Below are positions 51,023-60,979 of a stretch of 64,000 nucleotides of DNA, piece by piece (within the stretch, counting starts at the first letter, position 1; each line of letters begins with the position of its first letter). Position numbers and translations under genes: made by a program. The stretch is from Plasmodium malariae (lineage: Eukaryota; Apicomplexa; Aconoidasida; Haemosporida; Plasmodiidae). The notes beneath the pieces were generated by a model. The model searched no databases. It was not told where the DNA came from and saw only the letters and a program-made list of their open reading frames with translations. The DNA lies in NCBI RefSeq assembly GCF_900090045.1, contig NC_041788.1, positions 2,413,501-2,477,500 of the forward strand. The letters run 5' to 3'.

Positions 51023-51494
51023 AGTAAATAATAGTACGTATACACACATCTATACACATATGTACATATACACTCCCATACGAATTGGGAAAACTCAAAT
51101 GCAGCATTTTTTTAAGGGGTGACTTACTCTGTATATTTATTATATAAGCTATTATAATTTAAAATGGTATCATATGAGTTGTCTTCCCCTTTTTTAGATA
51201 TATAGTGAAAACGAAGCATGGGAGAATTTTCACAACTACTTTTTATTTCAGTCAATGTGTTGTGCATATCATCGTATGTGTCATTTAGCACATCCGTACC
51301 CTCATCCATTTCATTAGCACACGGATTATCTGAATTATGTATATTGTTATCGTTTTGGTCTAAAAAAAAAATTATCATTCATGGAAGATAAGTGAATGCA
51401 CAGATGTTTGACATGATATGATATAATATGACCTTTTTTTTCGTGTGCTGTCAAAGGGGGTTCGTAAGGCAAGGAGGAGTGTAGCAAAAGAAAA

Positions 51495-51525
<31 letters not shown>

Positions 51526-53705
51526 TGGAAAGGAAAGGAAAAGTAACAGTAATAGTAATAGTAATGGTAGTCGTAATTTTAGTAAAATAAGTATAAACGA
51601 AAAGCACCTTCTTCCCCCGTCTCCTCAACCCATATGAACTTCTCCTCTTCCGCTTCCGATATTTTTGATTTTTTCTAAAAAAAAGAAAAAAAAAAAAGTA
51701 GCATAATTATTTGTAATAAAAAAACAAAAATTATACAACTGCACTGTACACTTCGACATAATTTTTTCTTCATATGATTTATTTTGTTTTTTGTTACCTT
51801 AAATTTTTGTACTCTCTCAAAAATATTTTTTTGTCTTTTTTTCATTTTAGCTTTAGCTGTAGGTATCATAATATCTGAGTATTCCTTCGGTATGTTTAAA
51901 AGTTTTTCTTGTATGAACTGATTTTTTATTAACAACGTATTCTTTCTCTTCTCTTTTAAGTATTTCAATATGGCGGTTCTACTACCTTCCTCAACCTATG
52001 CGCAATGTACATATATATATATGTATGTATGCATGTATGTATGTATGTACGAATCTGTGCATGCTACCAGCATACTTTTTATATATAATGATTAAGTAAA
52101 TGTGTACATTTTTATACTACGAACAGTTTCTCTTTATTTTTTCATCTTTTTTCCATTCTTTTTGCGCTATTACATTGCTATAGTTAAAATGCTTGTGCTT
52201 AAGCAGATAGTTGTACATGTGGAAAAGAACAAAATGGAAGTGGTTCACTTTCTCTACTATGGGAATCAACTCCTCTCGGTCTTCATCTTTTCTCTTTATG
52301 TAAATTTTGCATATCTATAAGGTGAACAGTAAATAATAAGAGTAAAAAGCTGATTACGTGAAGAATGCTACAAGATGAGTAAAACTCCTATGTTTATTCT
52401 TCCTACGCAGGTGAGCACATTCGTACATATGCCCAAGCTTCGAGAAGATAAGCATTTAAATATATGAGTACTTATTTTTATGCTATTCTTCCTTCTTTTT
52501 TTCTTTTTAATGCAAATATTTTTACATTATAGTATCCCGTCATTAATCGAGTGAAATCAGAAAAGTCCGGTTCACCTGAGTATTTCTAAAGGGAGGAAGA
52601 AGGGGAAATAAAAAAATGCATTGATAACACAGTAGGTTAAGAAGTTGGAGTAGTAAAACGAATAAACCTTGTGTATATATGCGCATTTGTATTCCTCTTT
52701 TGTCCTCCCCTACCTGCAGAAATCGTTTGCATTTATTTTTCTGGTAGCAGCTTCTGCACGTCTAACAAAAAAAAAATAAATAAATAAAAATAAAATGAAA
52801 AACGCTGAACGAACGCTGAACAAAACATCACATCCATACGATAGAGTGAACTAAAACCAAAAGGATAAATGACAAGTGCAAGAACTTCCCGCTATTATTT
52901 GATGTGTAGCCAATTATTCATACATGTACTTCCGATATATTGAAAAAGTGTCTTATCCTTTTAGCTGAGTTGACTACTTTCTTAGGGGCTATTTCACCTT
53001 CAACCAGGATCCTTCATTAATATGTAAGAAACGAAATGGGTGAAGTGAAAATGTGGATAAAAAAATAAATATTAAAAATTAAAAAAAAAAAAAGGAACAA
53101 CATAAAAATTGAGTTACTCATTTTTCTCTTTTTTCTGTAATTACGTATTCTTGTCCCTTAGTATTACTGGGCATTGCAATTTTACAATTTCTTCAAAAAC
53201 TTTTACTTTATCTTTTTTTAATTCAGCATTATCTTTATAACAGTAGTCTAGAAAATCCTTTATCTCTAATCCTATGCTTGAGAACCACAGCGACTTTTTC
53301 AGCTTTGGAAAAAAGGGCCAGAAAAAAAAAAAAAAATTATGAGCGCATTATGAACACATTAGGAACAATGTTAAGCTGATCTTTTCTTTTTTTATCAGCA
53401 TTCTTTTGTATTATTTTTTTTTGGTACCACTTTTTTTGCCTCTTCTTTTTTTCACCTACTTGAACTTTATTTTTTGGGTCATTGCAAGAGCAACAAATAA
53501 CTGAGAAATTTTCAAAATTTTTTAAAAAATTCGAACAGTTATTAATTAGTTGACTTTTATTTTTTACTACTTCAACTTTTGTGAGTAAAAGTTGTTGGTT
53601 GTTCTTAAAGTCAAAGCTATTGATAACTACAGAGCTGTAAAATGTTCTTCTCCTGAAATTGCTGCGATATGGTGAGCACTTCATTTGCTTTTTAATTGCA
53701 TTCAT
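47893..53705 (-). CDS. Unrecognised protein, about 19 small exons
   Basis: Minus-strand exons with GT-AG borders and consistent phases, by eye: 53705-53460, 53302-53145, 53011-52930, 52761-52714, 52585-52526, 52314-52174, 51995-51798, 51674-51608, 51359-51128, 50959-50896, 50751-50647, 50499-50374, 50188-50120, 49861-49811, 49681-49502, 49267-49183, 48823-48747, 48289-48155 and 47964-47893; 731 residues. The start MNAIKKQMKCSPYRSNFRRR is basic and presequence-like. Other segments: TCRSCYQKNKCKRFLQ, FDEHVEIKEEFNSIYNDTYH, HKGVTLEDIEEERKNLIERD. No family recognised. The basic N terminus and Cys motif would suit an organellar protein (inference). Least certain: the end of exon 1, the exon at 49861, the donor at 48747 (the frame could instead stop at 48705) and the last two exons. 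Confidence 0.72.
48337..48540. repeat. Intronic ATATTAACAAAATAGT repeat
   Basis: Units of aaaatattaacaaaatagt plus aaaaaaatgataaa, related to the array at 47366-47666. It lies in the predicted intron between the exons at 48823-48747 and 48289-48155. Confidence 0.9.
49932..50061. repeat. 12-bp TATATATGTGTG repeat in an intron
   Basis: About ten identical units within the predicted intron between the exons at 50188-50120 and 49861-49811. Its false frames read as THIYTHIY. Confidence 0.93.
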
Positions 53706-54308
53706 TTTGTTTCCTCTATTTTTAATTTCCAAACATAGTGATACTTGTGTGTGAGGAACTACGTGTATACACTTAACACAAAAAAGTGTAGAGGTATTTC
53801 CATCATGACAATTAACATTATTGGCTACTTACTTGATTTTACCTTGCTCGCTCATAATTTATACTCAACATTTAAAAAAAAAAAAAAACAAGTTTCTTCT
53901 TTTTTAATATATATACATATACATATATGTACATATACATATATGTACATATACATATATATATATATTTGAAGGAAGGGGGAAATATTTGAAGTGTTAC
54001 AAAAAATGAAAAGAAGAGTAGGAGAGCTAATATACATGAATACCTATACAATTGTGCATTTATATATACACGCACAGGAATGTACATGAAATATTTTTTT
54101 TTGCAAAATTCTGATTATGTAAATTCAAATGGACGTGGTACCTCTAGTAAAGGCAACTTCAGCATGCTTGGGGAACTTTACTCGACATCGAAAAAGAAAA
54201 AAAATTAAAGTTAAAATTAAAATTAAAAGTAGCTTGACAATCAGCGAAAAAAAAAAAAAAAAAACTATGAAAAAACAACAAATTAACTACAAAAAGATCA
54301 TAAAAACA

Positions 54309-54441
54309 TACGGTCATACGAACATACGAACATACGAACATACGAACATACGAACATACGATCATACGAACATACGATCATACGAACATACGATCATACG
54401 AACATACGATCATACGAACATACGATCATACGAACATACGA
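54309..54441. repeat. CATACGAA / CATACGAT octamer array
   Basis: About 16 octamers. The first five or six are catacgaa, then units alternate regularly between catacgat and catacgaa, giving a 16-bp higher-order period. Confidence 0.93.
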
Positions 54442-54453
54442 ACGGAATAAAAA

Positions 54454-55013
54454 ATGCAACATGACGAAACGGTAAAATATAATGAATCTAATCAAAGCAC
54501 AAGTCAGTGTTCATTTTTAAAGTGGAAGCTGCATACTACGAGGAACAGCAGAGAAAGGAAAAGAAGTTTCTTCATGTTTACCGTGTATAACATTTGAACA
54601 TATATATATATTTATATATATGTGTTCATATTCTCATATACGCGAATAAAAATACAATTTCAACAAAACTTTTTTTTCAAACCTCTCCCACCTTCTTTTC
54701 TTGGCAATCCTACCTCATATTTACCACAGTTAGGAATACCCTCTCATAGTGCCATTTTCCAAAACAAACACGTGTTCATATAACCACGAAATTATATATA
54801 CACATAATTAATCATATATATATATATATACATGCATACTCAAATATATTTTTATCTGTTTTTGTACTCGTTCATTTACCCTCAAACATAATCTTATATC
54901 AGACAAATGCTTCCCTTTTTATGTCTGTTTCGAAACTCATAAGCTACGTGAACGAAGCCACACGCAGAGCGTTGCTACAGGTAGCGCAATTGAACACCCC
55001 ATTATGCGCATAA
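54454..55013 (+). CDS. Candidate small two-exon gene, 79 residues
   Basis: Exon 1, 54454-54582, begins aaaaATG (MQHDETVKYNESNQSTSQCS, then FLKWKLHTTRNSRERKRSFF) and ends at a GT in phase 0. Exon 2, 54903-55013, follows cttatatcag in phase 0 and encodes TNASLFMSVSKLISYVNEAT, RRALLQVAQLNTPLCA and a stop. Unspliced, exon 1 alone reads as a 47-residue ORF ending at 54597. Both pieces have complex, protein-like composition between repeat arrays. No family recognised. The region could instead be a 5' UTR of the gene at 55545. Confidence 0.33.
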
Positions 55014-55129
55014 CGCAGCATTAAGTAGAGTAGGCATATATAAATAATAAAATTAAAAAAGAAGAAAGAAAAAAGAAAAAAAAAATAATGAAATAATATA
55101 ACGGCTAAATTACAAAAGAGCAAAATAAC

Positions 55130-55500
55130 CAAACAGCAAAAAGCAAAAAGCGAAAAGCAAAAAGCGAAAAGCGAAAAGCGAAAAGCAAATAGTGAAAAGC
55201 AAATAGTGAAAAGCAAATAGTGAAAAGCAAATAGTGAAAAGCAAATAGTAAAAAGCAAATAGTAAAAAGCAAATAGTAAAAAGCAAATAGTAAAAAGCAA
55301 ATAGTAAAAAGCAAAATACCATATAACCAAACAGCATATAGCAAAATATGATATAACCAAACAACATACAGCAAAATACCATATAACCAAATAGCAAAAA
55401 GCAAAAAGCAAAATATCAATTAACCAAATAGCAAAAAACAAAATACCAAATAACCAAATAGCAAAAAGCAAAATACCAAACAACCGAATAACCAAACAAA
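55130..55500. repeat. 14-bp AGCAAATAGTGAAA array and relatives
   Basis: Short aaaagcg units pass into agcaaatagtgaaa and agcaaatagtaaaa units, then into looser aaccaaatagcaaaa repeats ending just before the 55545 gene. Long minus-strand frames here are repeat readings. Confidence 0.9.
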
Positions 55501-55544
55501 TAGCCTAAAACAAAGCTATAGTGCAAAAACGGCATAGCTACAAA

Positions 55545-58500
55545 ATGCATATGATTGAGTTGATAGAAAATAGAAAATTTAAGGTCATACAGAAAAGGGT
55601 AAAGGCAGAAAAATTAGAGGATTTTTTTTTTTGTTTTTTACGATATAACAATTTATACAAAGGAAAGAATAGGTACGTGTTAGAAATATGGAAAAGCATA
55701 ACTAATGAAAACAAGCAGTACTACAGATATAAAGATTTCACTTTTGTCAATTTTAAATATGTGTGTGACAATTTAACTTGTATATCAAAAAAAAAAAATA
55801 AAGATAGTCAGTATGAGGTTGTAACGCCTAGCAAAGTGTGTGAAAAGTGGAATGCTGATACGAAGGCTATAGTACATGTCTTTCTGGTGCAATTATTTCA
55901 CATCGTGTTGTACAACGCGGAGATTTCAAAACGGGGTTACGAAGGTATAGCTGTTGATGTGGATATAAACTCAAGTGAAGGAAAAGTTGAAGACCCTCAT
56001 GGCACTCAAAGTGCAAATCTTAACGAATCAGTGATAGGCAAAAAAGGAGGCCAAAATATAGAAAATCGCGAAAATTACGAGAATAAACAAAATAATGAAA
56101 ATTATCAAAATCGTGAGAATAGCGAATGCAGTAGCCTCACAAGCGAAGCTTTCTCCACCTTTTCGAGGCTGACTATTATAAATGAAAACAAAGAGTTCGA
56201 AATACTGTTTAATATAATTCATCCGTATATATATAGTACATATGTATCAAATATGGTTGCACACATTGTAGACTCACCTAGCGTAAATATTAGTGAGTGC
56301 TTTTTACAATATATATTGTACACATTATATAATATATATTTGCAAAATAAAAATGTGCTTTTTTTTTATTTCATTATTTACAAAAATTTGAAGAAAATAA
56401 GGAATAATATAATTAACACAATAGATATCTTAATTGAATGGAAAATTGCAAAATTTATAAAAAAAAAATATACAACTGTTATAACAAATTTTAAATGTCT
56501 TAGACGATTTTTACTTAACATAAGTGATCGTAACACTATTGAAAATTTTGTATATTTTATTTTAACATACTTACATAATCAGTTAATTACTATTTGCCCA
56601 AATAAATTGGACATTGAATTTATATCTTATAGAAAAGAAAATAATTTATTTGAATTTTCTTTTTTTATTTATTTATCAATGCAAGATTTGTGTGAAAAAA
56701 AGAACAGATCTTTTTTTTCTAATTATAACACTCAAAAAATTAAAAGTATTCTTAAGAATGAACAAGTGGGTATATTCGACATTTATATAGTATTATATTA
56801 CATTACCAACTGCAATTGTGACAATTATGTAAAATTAAAATTTATTTTACTCACACTGATTAAAAGCGCACTTTCGCCTGACTTGTTCATGCAACATGGG
56901 GAAATTTTGTTCAGCAAATGGGGAGAAGCGGTTAAGAAGAAAATGAGAATTTCAAAGGGAGATTTGTCAAGTGGGCATACAGAAGATGCAAATTTGGATG
57001 GGGTTAATGTGGGAGTGACTAATATAGGAGGAGCTAATACACGAAGAGATCGTGTGGTAAATGAGAACAGTGGTACAAACAAGGAAGAACATCTACCCAC
57101 GCAAGGAGAAATCTCAGTGCATGTTTCGAATTTGCTTACAAGTAATGACACATTGATAGAAGAATTCATAAAAAAAGAGACGTTTTATAATCTCGCGTAC
57201 ATTTTTAAACATATATACGCGTGTTGTTATACCATAATTAATAACAAAAGGGAATATTGCGTAAAATTTGACTCGTATGAACATGTTGATGTTGAAAATA
57301 CGACGTATAATTACAATTATTGCTACTACAGTGATGTAATTATGAATGATTGTAATTTTTTGATTGCTCCTACAACTGATGAGACGATTAATAAAAATTA
57401 TGTTATTGTTGTAGCTCTACTGATACATATGCATATTATTAGTATTAACGATATATGGAGTTGTCATCTGTTAAGGCTTGTTGAGCATAGTAATTTTTTT
57501 CAAATTTTAAATTTTTTAAAAATTAAAAAGAAGAACGTTCTTTTTTATTTAACCATATCGAGTTTTTTAAAAATAAATTATCAGTCTATGTTCAAATTTA
57601 CAAAACTTCAAAAAGATATTTCTGCTGAGAAAGAATGCTGTCCTGCAGACTTCCTATATTACGTGCATTTTTATAAATACAAGATGAAGCAAGAATATTT
57701 TTCAAAAATAAATTTATTGAGGAAAAATTTGATGGAATATAATTTTAATGAAAACAAAATAGTACATCTTATGTGTCTCCATTTAATGGATATTAAAAAA
57801 TATATAATCAAGCTGCCATTGAATGTTTTAAAGAGTGTATTCAAAAACATTTTTAAGTATTTGTCTTCACCTATTCATGATGTTAAAAAAAGCATAAGTG
57901 AATATTTTAGAAATATGTGTTTAAGAATTGCCTTTTATACGTTCGAGTTAATTTTCATCATATCATCGTACATTTACTATTCAGGTCAAGTACAAAATAA
58001 ACAAGAATATAATAAAAAGTTTTACATATTTTCCTTTTTTTTTAACTTAATTGATGTGTACATAAAATTTGTTGAAAAATATAATAAAAAGAACAACACG
58101 TTCGTATTTTCTTTTCTGAACTACCAGTTTGTGCAAGCATTTTTTTTGTTTTTTGATTATACATATTGTGTTACCGTTTTGAGTACCCACTTGAATGACA
58201 ATGCAGGAAAGGAAGCGCAGATTGGAGAAGGGTACTGTCACTGCTTCTACCACAGCCGCTGCTTTGAATGTGAAAAGAGGGTTAAATGCACAAATGATAT
58301 TACTTTGCTGAGTAATGAGAAAAAAAAAAGGAAAGACCAAATTTTTTTTTTGAAAAAATTTACAGATATTCGTTTTATACAAAATGAATCGCATTCAGAG
58401 TTACCAGCAAATAGTCTAACACTTATTGAAGACTTAAACTACCACATGTACAGTTATAACAAAATTATGGAGACACATAGAAATAATAAAAACGCAAAGG

Positions 58501-60413
58501 AAAAAAAAATTTCTGACTTGTTCAGGAAATATGGAACTTTTAACGAATATTACTCGAATAATATTATTTCGATAATTTTAAAATTTATTAACAATAATAA
58601 AGTTGAAATAAATTGTTATTTTTACACTCTATTGCTCTATGCTGTAGCTAAATTGCACCTGTCCCAGAGCTATCGATACAGGGAAATTAACTACTTAACT
58701 TTTTTGCATCTTTTACCATGGAAAAATTGCCTCGATTTTTGTATAAAAAATAGTCAATTAAGTTGTTTTTTTTTTCAAAAATTTTATGAATGTGTTCATA
58801 ATTTATTGCCAGAAATTGTCATTGAGCATTTTCATGATGATATTCATTTCACACACATATCTGGAAAAACGGAAAATTTAATGCGCTATTTTATAATGGA
58901 AAGAAAAGAAGGAGAAAATTTTCAAGGAGGAATATATCCTTATGACAGAAAGAACAATTTTAATGGGGAATGTAATTCCAAGGGCAAAGAGGGCACTATT
59001 GGGGGGCATAGTAACTCATATATTATTTTAGAAAAGGAGCAACAACATGATAGTGAGCTGGATTTCTCTAATTTTGAGTGTACAAATTTATATGAACAAA
59101 TAATACGTGGAAAGGAAGTGATAAAGGTATTATTTTTTTCTGAAAATTACAAGTATACGAATGTATACTATTTAAATAAAATATTTAAAAGTAATTTATT
59201 AAAAAATTGTATATTAATAACTACTTTTGTTAATGTATATTTTTTGAAAAGACAGGAACAACAACTGAGTAATAATAATTTTATTGATATCATTCAGAGT
59301 TTGTTTGATGAACATGTGACTTCATATTACATTTCTATATTTCAAAACCCATTGAATTTTTTTTTAAAATGTTCAACAAAGTTTTGTAAGCTGTTAGTTG
59401 AATACGATTATATGGATAATGTAATATTTTTTATTTTTACGAAATTGTATAATTACTTATCTTTAATGCCCCCTAAGATCTCAATGGACGACTTCCTACC
59501 GATAAATGTAGAGGACATAACATCACTTCAAGAAACAGCTATAGCACAATTTGTGCTAAACCTGAGGGAGGGAAACATAAAGGAGCAGGGGGAAAAAGAA
59601 AAGGAGGAGGTGCTTCGAAACGACAAAACATACAATGCATACAATACATACAAACCATACATACCATACAATACAGAGCAATGTGATGGTGTAACAGACA
59701 TGACAGTAGAAGGAAACAAGAACAGTAACAGTAATAGCAATTGTAGTGAAATGGGAAAGAAGGAGAATAAAATTTTTGATGACGTAGTTTTTTTTTTAAA
59801 AAAAATGCATATACTAGTAAGGACCTTTAATCCAAACTGCTTAAATAGTTTGTGTGAATCGGGATTTAATGTAAAGAGCGCATTTTATTTATCTTTTTAC
59901 CTAACTCCAACAATTTTTACGAATATATTTTTTTATTTAAACAATAACATAATGGCTATTGTTAATGAAAATTTTAACGTAGAAGACAACTTAAAATATT
60001 ATGAACATATTCATGTAAATAAGCGAACGGATGAACATGCATTAGACCCATATAACATAATCGACAAAACATTGTTTTATCTGCAAATTGTTGTTTTTTA
60101 TTTAATTGTTAATGCAAATAATAAGTTAATGGATATTTCAAATTATACGCAAAATGTGTGCACATATTTCACAAATTGCTTACAAATACATATAAAACCG
60201 CACATAGATAAGTTTATTATTTCTGTTCTACCAATCATGCTACAATATTTTTATTTCTTTCCGTTATTCATACCTTCCGCGCTGTCATATTTGACGCAAA
60301 TCCCGAATTACGATAATGAGTTCTCCGAAGAAATTGCCAGGTTTGAGAAGAAAATAAGACGAATACTTGAAGTTTCGTATAAGTTTGGATCGGAGCGGAA
60401 GGCTTCATCGTGA
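55545..60413 (+). CDS. Large conserved-type protein, unknown function
   Basis: An uninterrupted frame of 1622 residues. I take the ATG at 55545 (MHMIELIENRKFKVIQKR); the frame extends a few codons upstream without another ATG. The protein is rich in Asn, Lys, Tyr, Phe and Ile, and mostly predicted helical, with many hydrophobic helices (for example NVLKSVFKNIFKYLSSPIHD; HIKPHIDKFIISVLPIMLQY) in the manner of HEAT/ARM-like alpha-solenoids. Asn/Gly-rich inserts lie at about residues 150-200, 470-530 and 1360-1410. A small Cys/His cluster (YCHCFYHSRCFECEKRVKC, about residue 896) could bind zinc. No catalytic motif, signal peptide or known domain is recognised. A helical-repeat scaffold is an inference from composition only. 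Confidence 0.85.
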   Translation: MHMIELIENRKFKVIQKRVKAEKLEDFFFCFLRYNNLYKGKNRYVLEIWKSITNENKQYYRYKDFTFVNFKYVCDNLTCISKKKNKDSQYEVVTPSKVCEKWNADTKAIVHVFLVQLFHIVLYNAEISKRGYEGIAVDVDINSSEGKVEDPHGTQSANLNESVIGKKGGQNIENRENYENKQNNENYQNRENSECSSLTSEAFSTFSRLTIINENKEFEILFNIIHPYIYSTYVSNMVAHIVDSPSVNISECFLQYILYTLYNIYLQNKNVLFFYFIIYKNLKKIRNNIINTIDILIEWKIAKFIKKKYTTVITNFKCLRRFLLNISDRNTIENFVYFILTYLHNQLITICPNKLDIEFISYRKENNLFEFSFFIYLSMQDLCEKKNRSFFSNYNTQKIKSILKNEQVGIFDIYIVLYYITNCNCDNYVKLKFILLTLIKSALSPDLFMQHGEILFSKWGEAVKKKMRISKGDLSSGHTEDANLDGVNVGVTNIGGANTRRDRVVNENSGTNKEEHLPTQGEISVHVSNLLTSNDTLIEEFIKKETFYNLAYIFKHIYACCYTIINNKREYCVKFDSYEHVDVENTTYNYNYCYYSDVIMNDCNFLIAPTTDETINKNYVIVVALLIHMHIISINDIWSCHLLRLVEHSNFFQILNFLKIKKKNVLFYLTISSFLKINYQSMFKFTKLQKDISAEKECCPADFLYYVHFYKYKMKQEYFSKINLLRKNLMEYNFNENKIVHLMCLHLMDIKKYIIKLPLNVLKSVFKNIFKYLSSPIHDVKKSISEYFRNMCLRIAFYTFELIFIISSYIYYSGQVQNKQEYNKKFYIFSFFFNLIDVYIKFVEKYNKKNNTFVFSFLNYQFVQAFFLFFDYTYCVTVLSTHLNDNAGKEAQIGEGYCHCFYHSRCFECEKRVKCTNDITLLSNEKKKRKDQIFFLKKFTDIRFIQNESHSELPANSLTLIEDLNYHMYSYNKIMETHRNNKNAKEKKISDLFRKYGTFNEYYSNNIISIILKFINNNKVEINCYFYTLLLYAVAKLHLSQSYRYREINYLTFLHLLPWKNCLDFCIKNSQLSCFFFQKFYECVHNLLPEIVIEHFHDDIHFTHISGKTENLMRYFIMERKEGENFQGGIYPYDRKNNFNGECNSKGKEGTIGGHSNSYIILEKEQQHDSELDFSNFECTNLYEQIIRGKEVIKVLFFSENYKYTNVYYLNKIFKSNLLKNCILITTFVNVYFLKRQEQQLSNNNFIDIIQSLFDEHVTSYYISIFQNPLNFFLKCSTKFCKLLVEYDYMDNVIFFIFTKLYNYLSLMPPKISMDDFLPINVEDITSLQETAIAQFVLNLREGNIKEQGEKEKEEVLRNDKTYNAYNTYKPYIPYNTEQCDGVTDMTVEGNKNSNSNSNCSEMGKKENKIFDDVVFFLKKMHILVRTFNPNCLNSLCESGFNVKSAFYLSFYLTPTIFTNIFFYLNNNIMAIVNENFNVEDNLKYYEHIHVNKRTDEHALDPYNIIDKTLFYLQIVVFYLIVNANNKLMDISNYTQNVCTYFTNCLQIHIKPHIDKFIISVLPIMLQYFYFFPLFIPSALSYLTQIPNYDNEFSEEIARFEKKIRRILEVSYKFGSERKASS

Positions 60414-60979
60414 TACGGTAATTAGGGTGATTTTTTTTAGTTTTTTTTTTTTTTTTTTTTTTTCTAGCTATTTTTAATAAATATATATAACAAATTTTAA
60501 TTTTTCTAGCTATTTTTAATAAATATATATATAACAAATTTTAATTTTTCTAGCCATTTTTGACCTTTTTTTGGCTTTTTAGCAAACTGATACGAAAGAT
60601 ACGAAAAGGTTTGCGACATGATTATATATACATGGCATATATATTTAAATGTATACAATACAAAACAAGAGTTGGATGTACGTTTGTAGGAATTAATAAG
60701 CAGGAAAAGAGTGCACGTAAAATTTGCACGAATTATACGCAAAACTGTTAAGAAATTAACGTAAAAGTAAAAGCGGTAAACAAATATCAGTGGAAATTTA
60801 ATTAAAGCGTAATATGTAAAAAGGAAAAAATTAAAAAGAAAAAAAAAAGGATGACAAAGTAAAGCAAAAAGGGGATGAACAAATGAAGAATACAATTACG
60901 TAAAGCGGTGATAAAGTAAAATGGTGGAGAATCAATTTGGTGAAAAACGGAATATGTGCAAAAAGCACAGCTCTCACTG
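60414..60979. other. Spacer between convergent genes, with a 41-43-bp tandem duplication
   Basis: After a poly-T run, the sequence ctagctatttttaataaata with tatataacaaattttaattttt occurs twice in tandem (60465-60550), with a third partial start (ctagccattttt). The remainder is A/T-rich. The 129-codon minus frame at 60506-60895 is Phe/Ile/Tyr-rich noise. Confidence 0.65.

Larger units (their letters stand above)
53706..55544. other. Divergent intergenic region with repeats and small-gene candidates
   Basis: About 1.8 kb between the multi-exon gene and the 55545 gene. It contains the CATACGAA octamer array (54309-54441), a 14-bp array (55130-55320) merging into aaccaaatagc repeats (to 55500), and non-repetitive islands at 54129-54235, 54454-54597 and 54903-55013. 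Confidence 0.55.

Noticed and set aside
54944..55495. 183-codon minus-strand frame rich in Phe/Leu/Ala
   Set aside because: Reading of the 14-bp AGCAAATAGTGAAA array in a period compatible with several frames.
60506..60895. 129-codon minus-strand frame rich in Phe, Tyr and Ile
   Set aside because: Composition of A/T-rich spacer on the T-rich strand; no signal or motif, and it overlaps a tandem duplication.
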